Assembly (NCBI GenBank): GCA_004296145.1
Contig: SEBM01000037.1
Location: 1-21,352 of the forward strand
Reading direction: 5' to 3'
Length of the DNA: 21,352 bases
Source of the DNA: Flavobacterium sp.
GTDB lineage: Bacteria; Bacteroidota; Bacteroidia; Flavobacteriales; Flavobacteriaceae
Under the pieces are notes generated by a model, which saw only the letters and a program-made list of their open reading frames with translations, was not told the DNA's origin and ran no database searches. Positions within the stretch are counted from its first letter, which is position 1. Each line of letters opens with the position of its first letter. Below are positions 9,601 through 16,307 of the stretch, piece after piece. A program made the translations under genes and the position numbers.

Positions 9601-10869
9601 GCGGCTAAAAATGGATGGTTGACAGATTATCAGGATTTCAATCAGAATTTTACACAGGTAACTAATAAGATTTTAAAAATAACGACAAACATTGATTTAT
9701 TTCCGGATTTAAAAATTGATCTGGCAATGGACAGAACATATTCTGAAAATAATTCTGAACAATATTCTGTAAGACAATCTGATAATGAATATATGCCGTT
9801 GTCTCGTTACACTTATGGTATGTTTTCGATATCAACAGTCTTAATAAAAACATCTTTTTCTACCAGCAATGAATCTGAATCTGCCGCATTTGATGAATTT
9901 AGAAACAATCGTTTGACGATTGCAAATCGTTTGGCAGAAGGTTATTATGGAGCAGGCAATCCGATCCCGAGATATGGAGATGCAGCAAACCCGATTCCGG
10001 CATTGCCAGCAGATCCAAATAATGATCCTGATAAAAGTAAAAGAGATATTTATACTGCAAATGAAGGATATCCTATAGGATATACAAAAGGAAATCAGGC
10101 AGTTTTACTTCCTGCATTTTTAGCGGCTTATACCGGAAAAGATGCATCAAGTTCCTCGACAGATATTTTTAGAAATTTCCCGATACCAAACTGGAGTATA
10201 AAATACAATGGATTAATGCGTTATAAGTTTTTTAAAGATAAATTTAAGCGTTTTTCATTACAGCATAATTATAGAGCATCATACACCATAAATCAGTTTA
10301 GATCAAATTTTGATTTTTACGAGCATCCAAACGGATTGGATCAAAATACGTATAATATCTATAACAAGACAATCATGTCAAATGTCAATTTGGTAGAGCA
10401 GTTTAATCCGCTTATGAGGGTAGATTTTGAGTTGAAAAGTTCATTAAGAGTACTTACTGAAATTAAAAAAGACAGGGCATTATCAATGAGTTTTGATAAT
10501 AATTTATTGACTGAAGTAAAAGGATTGGAATATGTAGTTGGACTTGGATATCGTTTTAAAGACGTTATTTTCTCGTCGAGACTTGCAGATAACCCAACAG
10601 GAATTATTAAGAGTGACATCAATATAAAAGCAGATTTTTCTTTGAGAAAAAATGAAACATTAGTTCGTTATCTGGATTATGATAATAATCAGCTGGCAGC
10701 AGGACAAAACATCTGGTCGTTAAAACTTACAGCAGATTATTCGTTTAGTAAAAATTTGACTGCTATATTTTATTACGATCACTCGTTCTCAAAAGCAGTA
10801 ATTTCAACATCATTTCCATTAACTAATATTAGATCAGGCTTTACACTTCGTTATAATTTCGGAAATTAA
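3616..10869 (+). CDS. sprA: Type IX secretion outer-membrane translocon SprA
   Basis: SprA forms the giant outer-membrane beta-barrel (36 strands in the F. johnsoniae structure) through which the type IX system exports adhesins, enzymes and gliding proteins; the Porphyromonas counterpart is Sov. The 2417 residues are close to the known size (about 2400). An N-terminal signal peptide (hydrophobic core IFLLVLFCG, likely cleavage near residue 20) is followed by two SprA_N-type regions and long runs of alternating aromatic/polar strands. The conserved motif YIDDFEGSQ is at 860-868. The C-terminus GFTLRYNFGN is a typical outer-membrane barrel end. A Lys/Pro-rich stretch at 1906-1925 is low-complexity and probably a loop. 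The frame is unbroken, so secretion through SprA should be possible. Other T9SS core genes (gldKLMN, sprE, sprT) are absent from the window, as is usual because they are scattered. The ATG at 3616 starts directly before the signal peptide. Confidence 0.96.
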   Translation: MRKICIFLLVLFCGNVLRSQVNPAVQDTTKTQFSVGKLEIENPPSILSAYKYDPITDRYIYTSSVDGFSIDYPIVLTPKEYEDLVLKESRRDYFRKKMDAIDGKKQGSEAAKKDLLPRYYINSSLFESIFGSNTIDVKPTGSVEMDLGIRYSKQDNPSFSPRNRSSLTFDFDQRISMSLMGKVGTRLEVNANYDTQSTFAFQNLFKLAYTPSEDDIVQKVEVGNVSMPLNSTLIRGAQSLFGVKAQLQFGKTTVTGVFSEQKSQTKSIVAEGGGTVQNFDLYALDYDNDRHFFLSQYFRNLYDASLEKYPFIKSRVQITRLEVWVTNKQNRISTTNNNLRNIIALQDLGEGQLTGIPENEVVVTTETAGFFNNQIDSPTDNSNNKYDPATIGKGGYLTQNIREIVTAKTGFTNADTVSEGRDYSVLENARKLTANEYTFNSQLGYISLQQRLANDEILAVAFEYTVGGQVYQVGEFGSDGIDGTVVTGDNSANQTIITQSLILKMLKSSLTNVNNPVWNLMMKNVYQIPQAYQLKQDDFRLNILYTDPSPINYISPVTGSHFPDDDPTNPNPDNYYVTKTPLLNVFNVDQLNYNNDPQKGGDGFFDYIPGITVDAQNGRIIFTRKEPFGELLFEKLQTGTGEDYNNTNTYNVNQQKYVYRKMYRSTQSDALQEGDKNKFLLRGKYKSSGSNGIPIGAFNVPQGSVVVTAAGRVLVEGIDYSVDYQLGRVQILDPSLQASNTPIEVSLENNSIFGQQTRRFMGINVEHKISDNFVVGGTFLKMTERPFTQKSSYGQESVNNTIFGFNGNYSTEVPFFTRLVNKLPNIDTDVPSNLSIRGEVAFLKPDAPKASDFEGEATIYIDDFEGSQSTIDMRSAYAWSLASTPAINIALDNTFNANSNGLEYGYKRSKLAWYTIDPVFYSSKPSGISNDDLSLNSTRRVYSKELYPNTDIAQGQIQVVNTLDLSYYPSERGPYNNSPTFGSDPVTSNFGGIMRALNSTNFEQGNVEYVQFWVLDPYVGNGQAQTSNTGKIYFNLGEISEDILKDNRKQYENGLGPDQVLVKPQPLWGDVPASQSLIYAFDTNADNRKNQDVGLDGLPDAKEAAIYTNYASEPDPAGDNYKYYLNTDGDVKARYKNYNGVEGNSPVSIDDPNRGSTTFPDVEDINRDNTMNTINAYYEYSVDIKPGMQVGQNYITDIREVSNVELPNGTTTNARWIQFKIPVSQPQNTIGNITDFRSIRFMRMFMTGFNDQMTMRFGALDLVRGEWRRYTGTLDANDVSTDDDNTDFDVQAVNLQENNTKCPVNYVIPPGVQREQLYNNNTVINQNEQSLALRVSGGGLEYQDSRAVFKNVSVDMRQYKKLKMFMHAESLPSQTDLGDDEIVGFLRFGNDFTQNYYQIEIPLKVTRPPGSCTVSPDQVWLEENDINLALELLTRMKIKAMPIDINSTKRDINGVYYPDDDVDLASDGGDGDSKLRLGIKGNPNFGLVRTLMVGVKSTAEHKRLYGEVWFNELRMSDLENKGGMAAILSIDTNMADFATVSATGRKSTIGFGSLEEGANERDREDVQQYNIVTNLNLGKLLPPKWGINLPFNYAIGEEVITPEYDPFNQDIKLDQLLRETTNSAERDNIRTRAVDYTKRKSINFIGVRKDRAPEQKPHVYDVENFTFSQSYNQVERHDYEVEDYNDEQSNTAVNYAYTFQPKEVVPFKKNQFMKKSEYWKLLSDFNFNYLPSNVTFNTNILRQSNRQQYRDVDVEGIGLDPLYRRNFAFNYQYGFGFNLTKSLKLNYTAASNNIVRNFLNDDNSPKEDFNIWDDYWDIGTPNQHLQQLVLNYEIPINKIPVFSFIKANYSYTADYSWQRASTAFSEYEAEDGTVYDLGNTIQNANSNTLTTTFNMNMLYKYLGLTPGGKKPAKPKTAAPPKPGEKIVNTAKPVTSSNPFYDGLIGVLTSVKNIQVNYTKNSGTVLPGYTPSVGFFGTSRPSLGFVFGSQEDVRYEAAKNGWLTDYQDFNQNFTQVTNKILKITTNIDLFPDLKIDLAMDRTYSENNSEQYSVRQSDNEYMPLSRYTYGMFSISTVLIKTSFSTSNESESAAFDEFRNNRLTIANRLAEGYYGAGNPIPRYGDAANPIPALPADPNNDPDKSKRDIYTANEGYPIGYTKGNQAVLLPAFLAAYTGKDASSSSTDIFRNFPIPNWSIKYNGLMRYKFFKDKFKRFSLQHNYRASYTINQFRSNFDFYEHPNGLDQNTYNIYNKTIMSNVNLVEQFNPLMRVDFELKSSLRVLTEIKKDRALSMSFDNNLLTEVKGLEYVVGLGYRFKDVIFSSRLADNPTGIIKSDINIKADFSLRKNETLVRYLDYDNNQLAAGQNIWSLKLTADYSFSKNLTAIFYYDHSFSKAVISTSFPLTNIRSGFTLRYNFGN

Positions 10870-10906
10870 ATTTTAATTTCTAAAGTAGATTTCATTAGAA
10901 GATTAT

Positions 10907-10914
10907 TACATTTG
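10907..10914 (+). promoter_or_regulatory. Bacteroidota -7 element for gcvH
   Basis: TACATTTG fits TAnnTTTG exactly and lies 41 bases before the gcvH start. The -33 region has no TTG. The position suggests a short untranslated leader. Confidence 0.55.
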
Positions 10915-10955
10915 TGGCTTAAATATTCAATTATCAATTTTCAAACATAACTATT

Positions 10956-11336
10956 ATGAGCATACCAGCAAATTTAAAGTACACAAAGGATCACGAATGG
11001 GTTAGCATCGAAGGAGATGTTGCAACTGTAGGAATTACTCATTTTGCTCAAAAAGAGTTAGGTGATATCGTGTACGTTGAAGTAGAGACTTTAGATCAGA
11101 CACTTGATAAAGATGAGGTTTTTGGAACTGTTGAAGCTGTAAAAACAGTTTCTGACTTGTTCTTGCCATTAACAGGAGAAATAATTGCTTTTAATGACAG
11201 TTTGGAAAGTGCTCCGGAAACAGTAAATTCTGATCCTTACGGAGCTGGATGGATGATCAAAATAAAAATTTCTGATGCATCAGAAATTGATTCTTTATTA
11301 TCTGACGAAGCTTATAAAGAACTTATCGGTGCCTAA
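10956..11336 (+). CDS. gcvH: Glycine cleavage system H protein
   Basis: GcvH carries the aminomethyl group on a lipoyl arm between the P, T and L proteins of the glycine cleavage complex. The length of 126 residues is standard. The lipoylation site is Lys63 in TVEAVKTVSD. Other family marks are YTKDHEWV near the N-terminus, VGITHFAQKELGDIVYVE (25-42), and SDPYGAGWM in the C-terminal half. gcvP and gcvT are not nearby, as in many Bacteroidota. The gene has its own -7 element and its last 8 bases overlap the probable GTG start of the VanZ-like gene, implying translational coupling with a protein that has no obvious link to glycine metabolism. Confidence 0.97.
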   Translation: MSIPANLKYTKDHEWVSIEGDVATVGITHFAQKELGDIVYVEVETLDQTLDKDEVFGTVEAVKTVSDLFLPLTGEIIAFNDSLESAPETVNSDPYGAGWMIKIKISDASEIDSLLSDEAYKELIGA

Positions 11337-11712
11337 ACAACTATTACTTTGTTGGGCAATTATTTGTTCGGGGGTTATATCGTATTTTTGTTTGACAGAT
11401 TCAAGTAATATTCCGGCAGTTAATTTTCCGAGCATTGATAAAATTGTTCATTTCTGTTTTCATTTCGGATTTACAATTTCATGGATTTTGTTTTTCAAAA
11501 AAGAATTAAAAGGAAAAGATGCTGACGACTACAAAGCATATCTTATTTCCTTTATATTTTCTGTTTTTTTTGGAATTACAATCGAAATTTTGCAGAGTGT
11601 CTTCACGGCAACAAGAGCATCAGATGTAACAGATGTTTTGGCCAATACAATTGGAGCAACTACAGGTGTTTTTACAGCTATAGCTTTTAAAAAACAAATC
11701 GATAGAATATAA
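11329..11712 (+). CDS. VanZ-like family small membrane protein
   Basis: This is a four-helix membrane protein of the VanZ-like family. Hydrophobic segments begin near LLLCWAIICSGVISYF, IVHFCFHFGFTISWILFF, YLISFIFSVFFGITIEIL and the C-terminal VLANTIGATTGVFTAIAF. The family signature is visible in DKIVHFCFHF and in GITIEILQSVFTATRASDVTDVLANTIGA, split by the third helix. VanZ itself gives low-level teicoplanin resistance, but most family members, including this type, have unknown function and should not be read as resistance genes. I chose GTG 11329 (127 residues, overlapping gcvH by 8 bases). The ATG at 11275 would add 18 residues encoded wholly inside gcvH in another frame and is less likely. 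The gene ends just before a UUCG-loop terminator. Confidence 0.85.
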   Translation: MPKQLLLCWAIICSGVISYFCLTDSSNIPAVNFPSIDKIVHFCFHFGFTISWILFFKKELKGKDADDYKAYLISFIFSVFFGITIEILQSVFTATRASDVTDVLANTIGATTGVFTAIAFKKQIDRI

Positions 11713-11721
11713 ATATAAATT

Positions 11722-11742
11722 CCCACTTCGGTGGGTTTTTTT
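11722..11742 (+). terminator. Rho-independent terminator after the gcvH-vanZ pair
   Basis: The stem CCCAC (11722-11726) pairs with GTGGG (11731-11735) around a TTCG tetraloop and is followed by a run of seven T. The stem is short, but the C(UUCG)G loop is exceptionally stable. Confidence 0.88.
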
Positions 11743-11794
11743 ATTGCTGAAAATCAAGAATAATAAAGAGTATTTTTTTTCAAAATTTAAAATG

Positions 11795-11802
11795 TATTTT
11801 TG
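11795..11802 (+). promoter_or_regulatory. Bacteroidota -7 element for deoC-remB
   Basis: TATTTTTG fits TAnnTTTG and lies 26 bases before the deoC ATG. No TTG is present at 17-23 bases upstream. The element probably serves both deoC and the abutting remB. Confidence 0.5.
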
Positions 11803-11828
11803 TCACGGTTCTGTGCCATCTGAAAATC

Positions 11829-12572
11829 ATGAACATTAGACAATATTTAGACTCAACGTATTTAAAAACTGCTTCGCAAGCCGGACTTTCGGAAGCGGAA
11901 AATCTCGTAATGGTCAAAAATGCGATTTCAGAAGCAATTGCTGAAAATTTTAAGCTGATTATGATTCGCCCTGAATATGTTTCACAGGCTAAAGAAATGA
12001 TTTTAAAAGCCAATTCGACTTTGCTTATCGGTACCGTTATTGATTTTCCGGAAGGTAAATCAGATATCGAAACAAAATTAAAGGAAGCAAATGAAGCAAT
12101 CGAAAACGGAGCCGACGATTTAGATTTTGTTTGTAATTATCAAGCTTTTAAAAATCGAGATCTCGCTCTGGTAAAACAAGAAGTTCTTATTGGAACTCAA
12201 ATCGGTTTGGCAAGCAATAAAACAGTAAAATGGATTATTGAAGTTGCAGCACTGACAGATAAAGAAATTATTCAGTTGTCTGCCCTGATAAAAAATGTTG
12301 TTATTTCAAACTTTAAAGAAGAAAATTATAATTCTGTTTTTGTAAAATCATCAACAGGTTTTTTTAAAACTGAAAATGATTTACCAAACGGAGCTACAAT
12401 TCCAACAATAATAATGATGTTAGAAAACGCATCACCTCTCCCAGTCAAAGCAGCGGGTGGAGTACGATCGTATGATGAAGCAATAGAAATGATCCGTTTA
12501 GGAGTTAAACGTATCGGAACTTCGGCAGCAAAGTCAATTGCTAATGGAGAAAATACCACAAATCAATATTAA
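11829..12572 (+). CDS. deoC: Deoxyribose-phosphate aldolase
   Basis: DeoC cleaves 2-deoxyribose 5-phosphate to acetaldehyde and glyceraldehyde 3-phosphate in deoxynucleoside catabolism. It is a class I aldolase with a TIM barrel. The 247 residues fit the family. The Schiff-base lysine is Lys173 in VKSSTGF and the proton-relay lysine is Lys207 in VKAAGGVRSY. The conserved acidic pair lies in GADDLDFVCNY (Asp97, Asp99). The phosphate-binding end is RIGTSAAKSI. All key residues are present, so activity is expected. No other deo genes lie beside it. Its TAA is immediately followed by the remB ATG with no gap, so the two are almost certainly on one transcript although functionally unrelated. Confidence 0.95.
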   Translation: MNIRQYLDSTYLKTASQAGLSEAENLVMVKNAISEAIAENFKLIMIRPEYVSQAKEMILKANSTLLIGTVIDFPEGKSDIETKLKEANEAIENGADDLDFVCNYQAFKNRDLALVKQEVLIGTQIGLASNKTVKWIIEVAALTDKEIIQLSALIKNVVISNFKEENYNSVFVKSSTGFFKTENDLPNGATIPTIIMMLENASPLPVKAAGGVRSYDEAIEMIRLGVKRIGTSAAKSIANGENTTNQY

Positions 12573-14132
12573 ATGAAAACCCAAACCTACGCAAAAAAGA
12601 TTTTTTTATCTTTTGTTTTTACAATCTGTGCCCTTTCAGGTTATTCTCAGGAAAACAATAACTCATCTGTAAGCCCTGGATTTACGTCTGAGCAATTTCC
12701 TGTTTTTCCTAATTGCGAGAACCTGCAGTCTAAAAAACTTGAAAATTGTTTTTACAAAGAAGTTCAGGATTTTGTTTTTCACAATTTTGAAGTGCCTCAA
12801 AAACTAAAAGAGTCAAATTACACAGGTGAAGTAAAAGTGCTTTTTGAAGTTGATGAAAAAGGTGAGTTCAAAGTTATTTATGTAAATGCTGCAAATGATG
12901 AATTGGTGCAAGAGTCAAAGCGCGTTTTTGGTACTTTTCAGAAAATAAAACCATCGACTTATAATGGAAAACCAACCTATTCAAAATATACAATTGTAAT
13001 AGGTATTCCGTTAAAAAGTGCTGATCAGATTGCTCAGGAAGCTCTGGCAGCGTCTCAAATTTTAAAACCGGCAGAAAAGCCAATGACAGAACTGGATAGT
13101 ATTGTGTATAAAAAATACAATAATCCTGAATTCGAAAGCCATTTAAATATTCCGTTTTCTCATAGTTACTATGCGCAATTTGATGGTGCGATGAATAAAG
13201 TAGGCAGTAATAATCACACTGCTTCTAAACCTTATACTTATGCTGAGGTTTCAAAATATTACAATCTGAAAGCTGTAAATGAATCATTGCAAAAAAATAC
13301 TTCGTCATGGTTGGGAAGAAAATTGTGGAACGAAAACATGGTTCAGATTCAGGGAGAAGATTATTGGCTGGCATTAAATCCTATTGTTGATTTGCAAATG
13401 GGTAAAGCTTCTGATATTGATGCATCATATACTTATGTAAATACACGTGCTTTAAATTTCAGAGGTGGATTAGGAAAACAGATTAATTTTACCACTACAT
13501 TTTTTGAAAGTCAGGGTCGATTTGCAGGTTATTTTAATGATTATGCAGAATCTATAAAACCATCTGGAGGTAATCCTGCTATTATTCCTGGAATTGGAAT
13601 AGCAAAAAGGTTTAAATCAGACGCATATGATTTTCCTTTGGCAGAAGCAAATATCACATTTGCGCCAAGCAAAATTTTTGATTTTCAATTGGGATACGGT
13701 CGTAATTTTATAGGAGATGGATATCGCTCTTTGTTAGAAAGTGATGGAGCAAGTCCTTATCCGTATTTTAAAATTAATACAACATTCTGGAAAATAAAAT
13801 ATACAAATACATACATGTGGCTTAAAGATGTTCGTCCGGAAGTGACAGAAGAAAAAACATATGCTTCTAAGTTTATGGCCAATCATTATTTAAGCTGGAA
13901 CGTTTCTAACAGATTAAACTTAGGATTTTTTGAATCTGTGGTTTGGACTGATAGTAACAACAGAGGTTTTGATATTAATTTCGTAAACCCAATTATATTT
14001 TATCGTGCAGTAGAATTTGGTTCTTCTTCTAAAAGTGGTAATGCTTTGCTGGGAATTACAGGAAAATATAAATGGAACAATAATATTAATTTGTACGGGC
14101 AATTCCTAATTGATGAATTTTGTTTCAATTAG
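12573..14132 (+). pseudogene. remB: remB, N-terminal part of broken gliding motility gene (TonB-C-like domain plus barrel)
   Basis: This is the first 519 codons of a RemB-type gliding motility protein; the assignment rests on sequence style and on position four genes after sprA. A signal peptide (about 1-25, ending near GYSQ) is followed by a flavobacterial TonB C-terminal-like domain (about 43-147). That domain shows FPVFPNCEN, LENCFYKEVQDFV, GEVKVLFEVDEKGEF and NGKPTYSKYTIVIGIPL. From about 190 the chain becomes amphipathic beta strands of a Wzi/capsule-assembly-like outer-membrane barrel, with GYGRNFIGDGYRSLL as the clearest motif. The reading frame runs NLYGQFLIDEF and then hits TAG at 14130 after three out-of-frame codons. 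The rest of the barrel is in the -1 frame at 14120-14614, so a full-length product cannot form without frameshifting. The ATG directly abuts deoC. Confidence 0.8.
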
Positions 14133-14614
14133 AGTATAATCACGTTCGTCCGTATGTATATTCTCATAGTGCTGTAATTACAAACTATGGACATAATAAT
14201 CAAAGTATTGGACATCAATGGGGTGGGAATTTTAACGAGTTAGTAGCAATAGCACGTTATCATAAAGGACGTCTTTATGGCGATGCAAAATTTACAGTTG
14301 GTACCCGTGGTTTGGATTTTGATACTGCAGAAGACAGCTTTAATTACGGAGGTAATATCTATAAAAGTTATGACGAAGACAGACCTTATGATAAAGGAGT
14401 AAAAGTAGGGCAGGGTAACAAAACGAATATTTTCATTGCAGATATACAAGCAGGATATTTAGTAAATCCAATGACGAACCTTAAATTTTTCGGAAGTTTT
14501 ATTTACAGAAATTTTGATCCGACGCAGGAGACAGCAACAACTTTTAAACAAAGTACCACCTGGTTTACTATCGGATTACGTTCTGATATCTTCAATTGGT
14601 ATTTTGATTACTAG
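14120..14614 (+). pseudogene. remB: remB, C-terminal barrel fragment
   Basis: These 165 codons continue the RemB barrel in a different frame. The opening TTG is probably just an internal leucine (LFQLEYNHVRPYVYSH), not a start. Further strands are visible (AIARYHKGRLYGDAKFTVG, IFIADIQAGYLV, LKFFGSFIYRNF), and the chain ends with TWFTIGLRSDIFNWYFDY, the aromatic C-terminal strand expected for an outer-membrane barrel. There is no signal peptide or start region, so the fragment alone could not reach the outer membrane. The two parts overlap by 13 bases. Codon use and strand pattern match the N-terminal part, so the break seems recent. A single-base sequencing error in the TTTT run at 14118-14121 is the main alternative. 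Confidence 0.8.
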
Positions 14615-14709
14615 GATATTTAATAAGATTTTTCAAAATAATTGTGTTAAAAATCTGCAAGTCCTTATTTTGTAAAGGTTTTATCGAAAAAAATATAATT
14701 TTATCGCTC

Positions 14710-14737
14710 TTGATTCTATAATCAATTTGTACATTTG
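14710..14737 (+). promoter_or_regulatory. Two-element Bacteroidota promoter for the cytochrome oxidase cluster
   Basis: A TTG -33 element (14710-14712) and a TACATTTG -7 element (14730-14737) are separated by 17 bases, matching the flavobacterial TTG-N17-23-TAnnTTTG consensus. It is the only promoter in the window with both elements. It lies 35 bases before the TTG start of ctaB. Confidence 0.75.
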
Positions 14738-14772
14738 CACCACTCAAAAAAAATATTCAAATAATTACCGAA

Positions 14773-15675
14773 TTGAGCACTACTAAAAATACAATTTCAC
14801 TAAAATCAATATTTCTGGATTTCAAAGAAATCACTAAGGCCGGTTTGGCGATTAGTGTTTTGTTTTCTTCTATTGCAGGATATTTACTTGGTGTAAACAG
14901 CGAGCATCCTTTTAAATGGAGCGTTTTGCTGGTTTTGTCCATTGGAGGTTATTGTATGGTTGGGGCATCAAATGCTTTTAATCAGGTAATTGAGAAAGAT
15001 ATAGACTCATTAATGGACCGAACTAAAAATCGTCCGGTTCCATCAGGGCGAATGTCTCCAAAAATGGCTTTGTTTGTTGCAAGTCTGCTTACTATTATTG
15101 GTATAGCCTTGTTGTATACAATTAATGCAAAGTCTGCCATGTTTGCCGCAATTTCTATTTTTCTTTATACAAGTATCTATACACCATTAAAAACGGTAAC
15201 CTCATTATCCGTTTTTGTTGGAGCTTTTCCAGGAGCAATTCCTTTTATGTTAGGATGGGTTGCTGCAACTGGAGATTTTGGTATAGAGGCAGGTACGTTA
15301 TTTTTGATTCAGTTTTTCTGGCAATTCCCTCATTTTTGGGCAATTGGCTGGTTTTTATATGAAGATTATGAAAAAGCAGGTATCTTTATGCTTCCTACAG
15401 GAAAAAAAGACAAAGGAACCGCTTTGCAGATTATGTTATATACAATTTGGTTAATAATTGCTTCTTTATTACCGGTTTTAGGTTATACAGGACAACTATT
15501 TATATCACCAATTGCCGCAGTTCTGGTATTCTTATTAGGATTATGGATGTTGTTTTATGCTGTGCGTTTGTATCAGTTGCGAACAGCTAAAGCGGCGAGA
15601 ACCTTGATGTTGGTTAGTGTTTCGTATATCTCATTATTGCAAATTGTATATATAGTAGATAAATTTTTAAGATAG
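14773..15675 (+). CDS. ctaB: Protohaem IX farnesyltransferase (haem O synthase)
   Basis: This integral membrane enzyme (CyoE/CtaB, UbiA superfamily) attaches farnesyl to haem B, making haem O, which is the precursor of haem A for the oxidase. The 300 residues and about nine hydrophobic segments fit. The first prenyl-diphosphate Mg site is SNAFNQVIEKDIDSLMDRT (Asn70, Asp76, Asp78, Asp82), followed by NRPVPSGRMSP. The second conserved region includes YTSIYTPLKTVT, and the family motif FWQFPHFWAIGWFLYEDY is present. The start is TTG at 14773; no in-frame ATG precedes the first conserved residues, and the promoter 35 bases upstream fits. It leads the cluster, with subunit III beginning 2 bases after its stop. 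Confidence 0.93.
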   Translation: MSTTKNTISLKSIFLDFKEITKAGLAISVLFSSIAGYLLGVNSEHPFKWSVLLVLSIGGYCMVGASNAFNQVIEKDIDSLMDRTKNRPVPSGRMSPKMALFVASLLTIIGIALLYTINAKSAMFAAISIFLYTSIYTPLKTVTSLSVFVGAFPGAIPFMLGWVAATGDFGIEAGTLFLIQFFWQFPHFWAIGWFLYEDYEKAGIFMLPTGKKDKGTALQIMLYTIWLIIASLLPVLGYTGQLFISPIAAVLVFLLGLWMLFYAVRLYQLRTAKAARTLMLVSVSYISLLQIVYIVDKFLR

Positions 15676-15677
15676 TT

Positions 15678-16265
15678 ATGGAAATGACAATGAAAATAAG
15701 TGAAGAACAAGTAAGAAAATCAAAATCGGCTAAGTTGATTTTGCTTTTTGCAATGGTAAGTATGACAATGATGTTTGCCGGACTTACAAGTGCATTTGTA
15801 GTAAGTAAATCAAGAGCAGACTGGTTGAAAAATTTTGAATTACCATCGGCTTTTTATTATAGTACAGCAGTTATAATTGCTTGTAGTGTTACTTTTTATC
15901 TGGCAAAAAAAGCCATTCAGAAAGATAACAGAACTGCTACAACAGGACTACTTTTAGGAACATTAGCTTTGGGAGTTTTATTTGTGGTTTTACAATTTCA
16001 GGGCTTTGGCCAGATTGTTCAAAGTGGCTATTATTTTACAGGAGCAGGTAGTTCAATTACTACAACTTTTCTTTATGTAGTAACGGTTACGCACCTATTA
16101 CACCTTGCAGGCGGATTAATTTCACTTTTAATTATAATTTATAATCATTTTAAACAAAAATACAATTCGACTCAAACTCTTGGAATAGAACTAGGTGCGA
16201 TGTATTGGCACTTTTTGGATTTATTATGGGTGTATTTATTTTTATTTTTATATTTCTTTAAATAA
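15678..16265 (+). CDS. Haem-copper oxidase subunit III-like protein (first copy)
   Basis: This 195-residue protein has five predicted membrane segments: LILLFAMVSMTMMFAGL, FYYSTAVIIACSVTFYL, LLLGTLALGVLFVVL, TFLYVVTVTHLLHLAGGLISLLIII and YWHFLDLLWVYLFLFLYF. The subunit III signature is in VTHLLHLAGG and in the C-terminal MYWHFLDLLWVYLF. Subunit III stabilises the catalytic subunit and the proton and oxygen path and binds lipids. It starts 2 bases after ctaB, so it is co-translated. A second subunit III gene follows. In Bacteroidota both are usually present, and which of the two sits in the mature complex cannot be told from sequence. Confidence 0.88.
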   Translation: MEMTMKISEEQVRKSKSAKLILLFAMVSMTMMFAGLTSAFVVSKSRADWLKNFELPSAFYYSTAVIIACSVTFYLAKKAIQKDNRTATTGLLLGTLALGVLFVVLQFQGFGQIVQSGYYFTGAGSSITTTFLYVVTVTHLLHLAGGLISLLIIIYNHFKQKYNSTQTLGIELGAMYWHFLDLLWVYLFLFLYFFK

Positions 16266-16275
16266 GAAAAAAACG

Positions 16276-16283
16276 TAAATTTG
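16276..16283 (+). promoter_or_regulatory. Possible internal -7 element before the second subunit III gene
   Basis: TAAATTTG fits TAnnTTTG and lies 24 bases before the ATG at 16308, in the only sizeable gap of the first half of the cluster (42 bases). No -33 TTG is seen at the expected distance, so this may only top up transcription from the upstream promoter. Confidence 0.4.
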
Positions 16284-16307
16284 GGAACTTTTTAACGAAT
16301 AACTTTT

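Noticed and set aside
11275..11328. ATG start extending the VanZ-like protein by 18 residues
   Set aside because: The added residues are encoded inside gcvH in another frame and do not resemble the family N-terminus; GTG 11329 gives the expected start just before the first helix.
11329..11712. Teicoplanin resistance function for the VanZ-like gene
   Set aside because: There is no glycopeptide resistance operon around it, and VanZ-like proteins are common core genes with other or unknown roles.
14663..14683. Weak hairpin after remB (CCTT/AAGG followed by TTTTA)
   Set aside because: A four-pair stem with an eight-base loop is too weak to call a terminator, although some terminator for deoC-remB would be expected here.
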